A stretch of 64,000 bases of DNA from positions 16,062-80,061 of the forward strand of contig NZ_JAKVIR010000028.1 of NCBI RefSeq assembly GCF_022601975.1, read 5' to 3'. The translations under genes were made by a program, and so were the position numbers. The notes beneath the pieces are model-generated. The model saw only the letters and a list, made by a program, of their open reading frames with translations. It was not told the DNA's origin and searched no databases. Positions 42,960 through 49,911 of the stretch are shown here, in pieces. The stretch comes from Pontibacter sp. E15-1 (lineage in GTDB: Bacteria; Bacteroidota; Bacteroidia; Cytophagales; Hymenobacteraceae). Each line of letters starts with the position of its first letter. Position 1 is the stretch's first letter.

Positions 42960-44141
42960 CTATAAGTTCGTGGCGGGTTGGCGCTGGTGGCGCTTTTGCA
43001 ATAGGTTTACGGCCTCCCGCACGAGCGGTTCCTCCATGTGGTGCACTTCCACGCCTGCACCGATTCTGGTCAGCAGCATGATGGTGAGTTGCCCCCCGAG
43101 GTGCTCCCGAAACTCCTGCAGGCCTTTCCACACGCTCAGATGCCCGGTACCGGCTTCTGTCTGTGAAAGCTCAGGCACATAAACGGCAAAGCCCAGGTCC
43201 TCCAGCAGTTCGAGGATATCCTCATATTCCGCCTCGGTCAGCATTCCTTTCAGGAAGGAGTAGGTCACGTCGAGGGCCATGCCGATGGCAACAGCCTCGC
43301 CGTGGCGCAGGGTATAGTCCGTGAGTTGCTCCAGTTTGTGCGCGGCCCAATGCCCGAAATCCAGCGGGCGCGACGAGCCTGACTCAAAGGGGTCGGCTCC
43401 GCCGATGTGGTCCACGTGCATTTCAGCGCAGCGATGTATGAGCAGCTGCATGGCCGGCAAATCGCGGTGGGCCAGCTTCGTCGCATCCTGCTTGATCTGC
43501 TTGTAAAAGGCGGCATCCTTGATAAGGGCCACTTTGATGGCCTCGGAGATTCCGGCGCGCCAGTCGCGGTCGTCCAGCGTCAGCAGGAAATCACTGTCGT
43601 TGATGACGGCGAAGGGCGGGGTAAAAGTGCCAAGGAAGTTCTTCTTGCCGAAAAAGTTAAAGCTGTTTTTCACACCCACCGCCGAGTCGTCCTGCGACAG
43701 CACCGTAGTCGGGATGCGGATATGGCGGATGCCGCGGTGCGAAATGGCCGCGGCAAAACCGGCCATGTCCAGCACAGCGCCCCCGCCAATAGCCACGAAA
43801 TAGGCATGGCGGTCGATGCCGTGGATGTTCACCGCTTCCAGCAGTCGCTGCAGAAGTTCGAGGCTGTTCTTCACTTCCTCGCCGCCGGTTATCACCATCG
43901 GCTCGGCCATCAGCTTCATCATACCCTGGTTGGCGGCAGCGTAGTCTTTTATTTCATCGGCCAGCTGCGGGTGCGCATCGGCCACGCCGCTATCGATCAC
44001 AAAAAACACTCTGCGCGGGGTAGTGCCTTTATCTTGTTGCAGCACATCTGTGAACACAGTGTTGTCGGGCTTGAAAAGCCCTGCTGTAAAGTACACGCCG
44101 TACTGAAACTGCACTGTAAACGACTGCTCAATTGGCTTCAT
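42960..44141 (-). CDS. eboD: EboD: 3-dehydroquinate synthase-like enzyme
   Basis: 393 residues of the sugar-phosphate cyclase/dehydroquinate synthase family. NAD-binding Gly-Gly-Gly-Ala-Val-Leu-Asp (about 125-131), Arg-Ile-Pro-Thr-Thr-Val-Leu-Ser-Gln-Asp-Asp-Ser-Ala-Val-Gly-Val-Lys-Asn and the metal-ligand His-Gly-Glu-Ala-Val motif (about 291-295) are visible, so it appears catalytically complete. Context (eboA-F) marks it as the ebo paralogue rather than the shikimate-pathway AroB. Gaps of 114 bases to eboC and 56 to eboE fit one operon. Confidence 0.9.
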   Translation of the reverse strand: MKPIEQSFTVQFQYGVYFTAGLFKPDNTVFTDVLQQDKGTTPRRVFFVIDSGVADAHPQLADEIKDYAAANQGMMKLMAEPMVITGGEEVKNSLELLQRLLEAVNIHGIDRHAYFVAIGGGAVLDMAGFAAAISHRGIRHIRIPTTVLSQDDSAVGVKNSFNFFGKKNFLGTFTPPFAVINDSDFLLTLDDRDWRAGISEAIKVALIKDAAFYKQIKQDATKLAHRDLPAMQLLIHRCAEMHVDHIGGADPFESGSSRPLDFGHWAAHKLEQLTDYTLRHGEAVAIGMALDVTYSFLKGMLTEAEYEDILELLEDLGFAVYVPELSQTEAGTGHLSVWKGLQEFREHLGGQLTIMLLTRIGAGVEVHHMEEPLVREAVNLLQKRHQRQPATNL

Positions 44142-44255
44142 ATCGAATCGAAAAAGGGTAAATCATGGTTCATGTCAAGCGGCTGCCAAACGGCTTCTGC
44201 CTGAAAGGTTGAGGCACTGCCTGAAGGTATAACAGTCGAAAAGGTGCAACAATTC

Positions 44256-45164
44256 TCAGGTAACGGCAAATTTGCGGGCAATGTATATAGAAACCGGCAG
44301 CAACAGCAATACCACGAGGCCATACTGCCAGCCCGCGAACCCCGCGGCCATACTGGCGTTCATCACAATCAATGCCAAAATGCCCGCTTTCACCGCTTTT
44401 ATAATGAGCCGGGGCTCTTTGGTGGGCATGGCTTTGAAAAGCGGTGGAAAAATGAGGTAGGCAAACAATAGCAAAAAAGGCAGGCTATACAGCAGGTTAA
44501 ACTGCGGCAAAAACGCCAGGCTGATAATGCCGCCAAACACCAGCGCATACATCAGCACGGCGCCGCGCAAAGCAGCCATGTTGCCGCCATGCACCTCGCC
44601 CCGGCTCACCATCGTGATGGCGGCAATGTATACAATGGGGATAAGGGCCATAAACCAAAGTTGCTCTATAGCAGCCGGAACGGCGCTCATACCCAGCAGC
44701 AAATTGCCGCCACGGCACGAGCCCATGTTGATCGGCCCCAGGAAATTGTGGTGCTTGCCTTTCCAGTCGTAAAGCACGGCCAGGCCTGCAACCGCCAGTG
44801 CAATGATGGCACTAATGCCGGATACCTGCCACGCCGCCAGCACGCCCAAAACCAACAGACTTATACCCAGCGTGGCCGCCCCTGAAACTGTAGCTCGACC
44901 GCTCGGGATAGGCCGCTCGGGGCGCTCCACGCGGTCGAGGTCAGCGTCAAACACATCGTTGAACACCACACCGCCGCCATACAGGCCGATGGTTGCCAGC
45001 ACCAGCCAGCCCAGTGGCTGCAGTGTTTCGACGCTCAGGCCGTTTTCCCAGAAAGGTGTTGTCAACAGCATCCCGGAGGCCGCAAAGCCCATCAGGATGT
45101 CGGCGATGGCGGTAACGATGTTGGCAGGGCGCATGAGGCGCAGGTATGCTCCGAATCGCGTCAT
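44256..45164 (-). CDS. eboC: EboC: UbiA-like membrane prenyltransferase
   Basis: 302 residues with about eight membrane helices and the UbiA signature Asn-Asp-Val-Phe-Asp-Ala-Asp-Leu-Asp (about residues 67-75), the first Asp-rich Mg2+-prenyl-diphosphate site, followed by Arg-Pro-Ile-Pro-Ser-Gly. A second Asp motif is less clear. The start codon overlaps the eboB stop by one base. It would transfer a prenyl group to the ebo metabolite, whose structure is unknown. Confidence 0.9.
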   Translation of the reverse strand: MTRFGAYLRLMRPANIVTAIADILMGFAASGMLLTTPFWENGLSVETLQPLGWLVLATIGLYGGGVVFNDVFDADLDRVERPERPIPSGRATVSGAATLGISLLVLGVLAAWQVSGISAIIALAVAGLAVLYDWKGKHHNFLGPINMGSCRGGNLLLGMSAVPAAIEQLWFMALIPIVYIAAITMVSRGEVHGGNMAALRGAVLMYALVFGGIISLAFLPQFNLLYSLPFLLLFAYLIFPPLFKAMPTKEPRLIIKAVKAGILALIVMNASMAAGFAGWQYGLVVLLLLPVSIYIARKFAVT

Positions 45165-46108
45165 TAACGTACGATGTTTGAGCCCATCTCGCCCTCATCC
45201 GCATCCAGGTCGCCTACCACTGGGGTTTGGCCACCGCGCAGGATGGAGTTGTCGGAGAACTTCTCGCGCTGATCTATCATGTTTTTGTCGAGCCAGTCCG
45301 ACTCGTGCATCTGGCCGCTCTTGCCAAAGGCATCCAGGGCATTCTGGTAGCACACCTTGCGTACATCCTCCATCGAAATACCGCGCTCCAGCATCAAAGA
45401 GGCCGTTTTCGGCACAGAAAGCGGATCGCTGATGCCCCAGTCGGCGGCGCTGTTCACGATAATGCGCTCCGAGCCATACTGCTTCACGATCTCCACCATG
45501 CGCTCATTGCCCATTTTGGAATGCGGGTAGATGGTGAAGGCCGTCCAGAAGCCGCGGTCCAGCACGTCCTTCACGGTTTCCTCGTTGTTGTGGTCCACAA
45601 TCACCATGTCCGGGGCGATGCCATGCTCCAGGCTCACTTCCATGCTGCGGAGGGTGCCGGATTTCTTGTCGCGGTGGGGGGTATGGATCTGCACGGGCAT
45701 GCTGGTTTCCTTGGCCAGCTCCAGTTGCAGGCGGTAGTACTTGTCCTCGGCCGCGGTCTGGTCGTCATACCCAATCTCACCCACGCCAACCACGCCTTCC
45801 TTATAAATGAACAGGGGCAGAAGCTCCATCACCTGCTCGGCCAGGGCCTCGTTGTTTGCCTCTTTCGAGTTCAGACCGATGGTGCAGTAGTGCTTGATGC
45901 CGAACTGGCTCGCCCGGAAACGCTCCCAACCCACCAGGCTGCTGTAATAGTCCTTGAAAGAGCCGACCTCGGTGCGGGGCTGGCCCAGCCAGAAGGCAGG
46001 TTCGATGATGGCCACAATCCCGGCTTTCCGCATGCGCTCGTAATCGTCGGTGGTGCGGGAGGTCATGTGGATGTGCGGGTCAATCAGCATCAGGTTTTGC
46101 GTATTCAT
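45164..46108 (-). CDS. eboB: EboB: TatD-family hydrolase
   Basis: 314 residues of the TatD amidohydrolase-like barrel. The first metal motif Asp-Pro-His-Ile-His (about residues 10-14), Gly-Glu-Ile-Gly-Tyr-Asp, Gln-Ile-His-Thr-Pro-His and the Ser-Ala-Ala-Asp-Trp-Gly end motif are present, so catalysis is likely. It overlaps eboC by one base and follows eboA by about 50 bases. Confidence 0.9.
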   Translation of the reverse strand: MNTQNLMLIDPHIHMTSRTTDDYERMRKAGIVAIIEPAFWLGQPRTEVGSFKDYYSSLVGWERFRASQFGIKHYCTIGLNSKEANNEALAEQVMELLPLFIYKEGVVGVGEIGYDDQTAAEDKYYRLQLELAKETSMPVQIHTPHRDKKSGTLRSMEVSLEHGIAPDMVIVDHNNEETVKDVLDRGFWTAFTIYPHSKMGNERMVEIVKQYGSERIIVNSAADWGISDPLSVPKTASLMLERGISMEDVRKVCYQNALDAFGKSGQMHESDWLDKNMIDQREKFSDNSILRGGQTPVVGDLDADEGEMGSNIVR

Positions 46109-46161
46109 ATCTAAGTTTTATCTGTGATGTATGGATGGGTATAAAATCGTCTCTTGTTTCG

Positions 46162-47058
46162 TTAGGCTTTCGCCGCCGCCGCTTGCCCGATGCGGTCCCA
46201 GTTTAGCTCGCCATTCTCCACGCGCTGTTTTAAGGCGGTGTGCGTTGCCAGAAGTTCTTTGGCAGGCCCGAAGCTGCTGCTGGCGCAGGCCAGTGCGGCA
46301 GCCTCCCGTTCCGTCTCGTCCGGCTGCACGAAAAGCTTCTGGATGTCTGGGAGGATCGCTGTGTCAATATGGGGCCCTACCGGCCGCCACAGCTCCGGCG
46401 ACACGGGCCGACCTGCTGCCCAGCGCTCGTGGGCATAGCTAGAGAGCATGTGCGCGAGCTTGGGGTTGCTGCGTGTCTCTAGGCCATATATGCGGTAGAG
46501 CGGCTTGCCCACAAACAGCGTCTTCAGCACCAGCTGGTTCCATTGGTCTTCCTCCATATAGTCGGCAGGGTAGGGGTTGTCCAGCGCCACCGCCTCGTAC
46601 ACGTCGCCCATGTTGGTACGCACGCCCTCTGCGGCCCGGTGCGTAAATCGCTCCGGGTGCGGCAGCAGCGGCAGGCTGCCGTACAGTGCCACCAGTTCGC
46701 CCATGTCGGCGGTGCCGAAAAGCGTCTCGATCTGCTTCACAAAGGCCTCGGCATCACCCGTCGGGAGCGAGAGCAGCAGCAGCGTACGGGCTGCCCGGTC
46801 TGCGGTCCAGCCGCTGGGACTGAAGCCGGGCCGGATGGTGTTGGCCTGCGCTACCTCGGCATCAGTCAGTTGGAGCTTCTCTTTGCCTACAAACCGGGGG
46901 GCGGCACTGAAGGCAAGGTAGAGGTCCCGCGCTTTTGAGGTGTCGTTTCCCACCAGTTCCATTTTCTGGGTGAGCCAATCGTTGCCTTGCACAGACGTAC
47001 TGCGCCCGAGGATGCTTTTCAGAAATGCTTTTGTTTCGGAGATGTTTGCCTGGTACAC
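46162..47058 (-). CDS. eboA: EboA-domain protein
   Basis: 298 residues, mostly helical with no membrane helix or signal. The C-terminal half carries the EboA-type Phe-Val-Gly-Lys-Pro-Leu-Tyr-Arg-Ile-Tyr-Gly-Leu-Glu motif (about 202-214) and Leu-Ser-Ser-Tyr-Ala-His-Glu-Arg-Trp-Ala-Ala-Gly-Arg. It is first in the six-gene operon eboA-F. EboA has no known enzymatic activity; in other bacteria the cluster supports transport or processing of a secondary metabolite. Confidence 0.88.
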   Translation of the reverse strand: MYQANISETKAFLKSILGRSTSVQGNDWLTQKMELVGNDTSKARDLYLAFSAAPRFVGKEKLQLTDAEVAQANTIRPGFSPSGWTADRAARTLLLLSLPTGDAEAFVKQIETLFGTADMGELVALYGSLPLLPHPERFTHRAAEGVRTNMGDVYEAVALDNPYPADYMEEDQWNQLVLKTLFVGKPLYRIYGLETRSNPKLAHMLSSYAHERWAAGRPVSPELWRPVGPHIDTAILPDIQKLFVQPDETEREAAALACASSSFGPAKELLATHTALKQRVENGELNWDRIGQAAAAKA

Positions 47059-47741
47059 GATATGAATAAGGTTTTAAGATACACAACAAAGCAAAATACA
47101 GGTACTTCCGGCATTGCCATACTGCAGCCAACGGCTATGGCACCCGGCACACAGCCAAATGCACTCCTGTACGGGCTGTGGCTTGTTTGCCTCGTGCAAA
47201 CTGGTATAAAGTTTAAACAACGACGCCAGCCTGATACCAAGTGAAGCACAGGTAAAGGTAAAAAGAATGATGCATATATATAAACCTACGGGAAAGGAAA
47301 TGTTCGGCCGGGATGCAAAGTCCATGCAAAGGGGTATGACTGCACCAGCAGCCTACTTTTATCCCCGCCTGAAGAGACTAATTAGTTGGAGAAACCTTGT
47401 CTCTCCTACCTTATCGCTTGTGCAAATTTGGCTCACCCATCCCATTGGGCGGTAAGTAACGGTATACCTGGTTTTAAGTACAATGCATCATGCTGATTTT
47501 CAAATCCAATCGCGCTATTTATTTTGCCAGCGTCAACAGGAAATGATATCAAAATTAGTATGCATGCCGCTTAGTTAAGTGCTAAAACGATAGATGTTTA
47601 AACGTATTAGTTATATCTACCATGTAAATAGTACCTTTCACTTAAGATTATGATTTATTTGAAATAATTCATTATATATTTGAACGATACTTCTATTTAA
47701 CTTGTATACCATGTGTAACCAAAACAACTTAAAAGACCGCT
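47059..47741. other. 683-base gene-free stretch between eboA and the 99-residue gene
   Basis: Only short, compositionally random open frames are seen here. The right part (47460-47700) is AT-rich and likely holds promoters for the gene at 47742 and, on the left, for eboA. GGTATACC occurs at 47461-47468. No RNA gene was recognised. Confidence 0.5.
47658..47682 (+). promoter_or_regulatory. Putative promoter with perfect -7 box (TATATTTG)
   Basis: TATATTTG at 47675-47682 is an exact TAnnTTTG match. The nearest TTTG (47658-47661) is only 13 bases upstream, shorter than usual, so the -33 part is weak. The next ATG is at 47742. Confidence 0.35.
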
Positions 47742-48041
47742 ATGAAGGAATTAGAAAGAATTGAGAAGGGACTGAACAATAGCAAAACTTTACTGTACAA
47801 AATTGACCAGCAAGGTCTCGCCTGTTCTTTTGTGAACGGCGGCCTGGTGGTAGATTCTTTCGTGATTGAGGATGGGGTGCTGGCAGATGCACTCACAAGC
47901 AAGGGACTGAATGGCGTGGTGGAAGGATCTAACTTTGAGCAGTTGAGGAGCAATTATTCCTGGTTCTCAGTTCATGTTAAAACCAAGCGAGTATGCAGGG
48001 AGCTGCTGCAGAAATTGCCTGTTGACTCCCTGATGGTATAG
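47742..48041 (+). CDS. Hypothetical protein, 99 residues
   Basis: I do not recognise this protein. It has no signal peptide or membrane helix; the N-terminus (Glu-Leu-Glu-Arg-Ile-Glu-Lys-Gly-Leu) is charged and helical and the centre is alternating beta-like. Coding potential is supported by a promoter-like element upstream, a strong terminator downstream (48104-48144) and the lack of a better overlapping frame. Function unknown. Confidence 0.55.
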   Translation: MKELERIEKGLNNSKTLLYKIDQQGLACSFVNGGLVVDSFVIEDGVLADALTSKGLNGVVEGSNFEQLRSNYSWFSVHVKTKRVCRELLQKLPVDSLMV

Positions 48042-48103
48042 ACCGCTTCCGCTTGATTTTCTCGCTTCATATCGGGAAGATAGATTTAAATATACATGCT
48101 CTT

Positions 48104-48144
48104 AACACAAAGGCCTCTCCGGAATACGGAGGGGCCTTTGTGTT
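48104..48144. terminator. Strong hairpin terminator after the 99-residue gene
   Basis: AACACAAAGGCC and GGCCTTTGTGTT form a long stem with an additional CTCCG/CGGAG part and a 5-base loop. It may work in both directions, toward the PhzF gene as well. Confidence 0.75.
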
Positions 48145-48206
48145 GAAAGACTAGGGAGCACCGTTTGGCGCACTGTTAATAGTTTTTGCCTAGCGGCCAG
48201 CGGCAG

Positions 48207-48992
48207 CTATACCTCAATTTCGCCGATCAGGTAGGTCACGGCCTTGCCGGATATTTTTACCCGGTCTCCGGCCATCTCGCAGCGCAGCTCGCCTCCCCGT
48301 TTCGAGAGTTGCAGGGCGCTGAGTACGGTTTTCCCGAGTTTCAGGCTCCAGATGGGGGCGAGGGTGGTATGCGCCGAGCCGGTAACGGGGTCTTCGTCGA
48401 TGCCTGCCTGCGGGGCAAAGAACCGCGACACGAAATCCGCCTCGTCGCCCGGAGCCGACACAATCACCCCTCTGCCCCCTACGCTCGCCACGGCTTTGAG
48501 GTCTGGCTGCATGGCCGCTATCTCCGCCTGCGTGCTGTAGAGCAGCAGGTAATCGGTTTTGCCCCGGTACGCCTCCTGTGGCGCGGCACCAAACGCCTGC
48601 ACCAGCGCCGCTGGCACTTCCACTGGCTGCACCTCGTCCACCGGAAAGTCAAGGGTCAGGGCATACCCTTTGTTCTCAACAGTGAGCACCCCGCTCCGGG
48701 GCGAGTGGAACCTCAGGACAGCAGACGGATGCCCGTAATAGTTGAACAGCACATGCGCCGAGGCCAGCGTGGCATGCCCACACAAGTCCACCTCCAGGGT
48801 CGGGGTAAACCAGCGGATCTTATACCCATCGCCGTCCGGCACCACAAAGGCCGTCTCGGCCAGGTTGTTCTCGGCCGCGATGTGCTGCATGGTCACTTCG
48901 GGCAGCCATTCCTCCAGCACGCACACCGCCGCGGGGTTTCCCCCAAACAGCGTGTGTGTAAAGGCATCTACCTGGTATAGCTTTATCTTCAT
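48207..48992 (-). CDS. PhzF-family isomerase/epimerase-like protein
   Basis: 261 residues with the two-domain PhzF/diaminopimelate-epimerase fold: Val-Asp-Ala-Phe-Thr at the start, Gly-Asn-Pro-Ala-Ala-Val near residue 19, the catalytic-Glu motif Asn-Asn-Leu-Ala-Glu-Thr-Ala-Phe (Glu about 46), and Gly-His-Ala-Thr-Leu-Ala-Ser-Ala-His at about 73. The C-terminal domain has Asp-Pro-Val-Thr-Gly-Ser-Ala-His. Such stand-alone homologues occur widely and rarely make phenazines; the substrate is unknown. It stands alone. Confidence 0.9.
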   Translation of the reverse strand: MKIKLYQVDAFTHTLFGGNPAAVCVLEEWLPEVTMQHIAAENNLAETAFVVPDGDGYKIRWFTPTLEVDLCGHATLASAHVLFNYYGHPSAVLRFHSPRSGVLTVENKGYALTLDFPVDEVQPVEVPAALVQAFGAAPQEAYRGKTDYLLLYSTQAEIAAMQPDLKAVASVGGRGVIVSAPGDEADFVSRFFAPQAGIDEDPVTGSAHTTLAPIWSLKLGKTVLSALQLSKRGGELRCEMAGDRVKISGKAVTYLIGEIEV

Positions 48993-49273
48993 GGGTCGTT
49001 ATTATAGACAGGGTCTGGTGCACACACTATAATTGGCACAGGGGTAAAGATAAGGCATCCGGGTATAACTGAAAACACTCCCGGACATTTAGTTATCGGA
49101 GCGGCCAAAGCCGAAAGTACGCACGGTGGGTATGGCATGAGGCGACAGGCTGGGGCAGCTCCAGGAAGGCCGGTGGCTCGGGGCCTGCCCCTTTCCTTTT
49201 GCCTGCACGAAACTATTTGCGGGAAGAGCCTGTTAGCATGCTAAGAGTAGAAAAACTTTACGATTTTATCAAT

Positions 49274-49308
49274 TCTGCATAGGAAATGATAATTATTTTC
49301 TACTTTTG
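49274..49308 (+). promoter_or_regulatory. Putative promoter of the sulfite-reductase operon
   Basis: TACTTTTG (49301-49308) fits TAnnTTTG. TCTG (49274-49277) is a possible weak -33 box 23 bases upstream. Transcription would begin just before the riboswitch. Confidence 0.5.
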
Positions 49309-49334
49309 TAAAGAATATTATTGCTACACGCAAG

Positions 49335-49437
49335 AAATTTATAGACGAAGAGGCGAGAGAACAGGCTCTGCGACCCTCTGGCAACCATCCAATCGGAAAG
49401 GTGCCAAGTCCTGCCCAACGAAGGGGAAATATAAATT
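49335..49437 (+). promoter_or_regulatory. SAM-I (S-box) riboswitch upstream of sulfite-reductase genes
   Basis: The RNA has the S-box core in order: P1 arm AAATTTAT, AGAGGCGAGAG, a P2 hairpin, GACCCTCTGGCAACC, GGAAAGGTGCCAAGTCCTGCC, and P1 arm ATAAATT at 49431-49437. The pairing arms P1 (49335-49342 with 49431-49437) are nearly perfect. The short leader ORF ATG begins 8 bases after P1, so ligand-stabilised P1 would lie against the ribosome-binding region. A second copy with the same P1 arms and the same 8-base spacing precedes cysH. Confidence 0.85.
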
Positions 49438-49445
49438 ATAGAATC

Positions 49446-49553
49446 ATGAACAAGACATCAGGCACATCCCATACCAATCCAGCTTCAGCTGCTAACATTC
49501 CCTTTGCGGTCTCCCCGCAGAAGGCGTGCTGTTGTTGCTGTTGTTCCTGCTAA
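49446..49553 (+). CDS. Leader peptide of 35 residues ending in six Cys, Ser, Cys
   Basis: An ATG 8 bases after the SAM riboswitch opens a 35-codon frame. The first 27 residues are Ser/Thr/Ala/Pro-rich (Met-Asn-Lys-Thr start). Residues 28-33 are six consecutive Cys codons (TGC TGT TGT TGC TGT TGT), then Ser-Cys and TAA. A Cys-codon run just before a stop resembles polycysteine leader peptides known to act as cysteine-responsive attenuators in mycobacteria. I infer that ribosomes stalling for lack of charged tRNA-Cys would change expression of the downstream sulfite reductase operon. Translation is not proven. Confidence 0.7.
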   Translation: MNKTSGTSHTNPASAANIPFAVSPQKACCCCCCSC

Positions 49554-49650
49554 AGGAAACCCCCATTTTCCCCCTTCGGCCCCACGCGCACCAGCAGGAG
49601 CCGCCCACAAAGGGAAACATCACCTTAACAAATAGTATCGACCACAGATT

Positions 49651-49686
49651 GCGCGTGCCCTGGGCACTTACGCGAGCCTTGGGCAC
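49651..49686 (+). promoter_or_regulatory. Alternative hairpins in the sulfite-reductase leader
   Basis: GTGCCC (49655-49660) can pair with GGGCAC at 49662-49667 or with a second GGGCAC at 49681-49686; the pairings exclude each other. They lie between the two cysteine-rich short ORFs. No classic T-run follows, so whether this is an attenuator is uncertain. Confidence 0.35.
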
Positions 49687-49700
49687 ATTTTAAAGAGTCT

Positions 49701-49808
49701 ATGTCGTTTTTTGCTTCCCCCTTTGTGCCATACCCCGATGCAGTGCCTTTGCTGCATAACTCCGCCGGGTGTTTCCTGAACGCAGCAGGCTATACCTGCT
49801 GTTGTTGA
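49701..49808 (+). CDS. Second leader peptide ending Cys-Cys-Cys-stop
   Basis: A 35-codon frame from ATG 49701 ends Gly-Tyr-Thr-Cys-Cys-Cys-TGA (49797-49808) and has a further Cys in the middle (Ala-Gly-Cys-Phe-Leu). It lies between the first leader peptide and the sulfite reductase gene, with 103 bases to the ATG at 49912. It has the same size as the first leader and the same end-loaded cysteines, which supports a common regulatory purpose; the shorter run makes this one less certain. Confidence 0.5.
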   Translation: MSFFASPFVPYPDAVPLLHNSAGCFLNAAGYTCCC

Positions 49809-49911
49809 AGCATGGATTGCCCGGGGGCGGCAAGTAGCTTGTTTTCCTCTATAAATTTATACCATTTTTGAGCAGAGGCCTTTTGGCTCCTCCATATAAC
49901 AAAATAGCAGT

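Noticed and set aside
42960..44141. Assignment as shikimate-pathway AroB
   Set aside because: Position within eboA-F and the neighbouring EboC and EboE mark it as EboD.
48207..48992. Phenazine biosynthesis
   Set aside because: A lone PhzF-like gene without other phz genes; such homologues are common and of other function.
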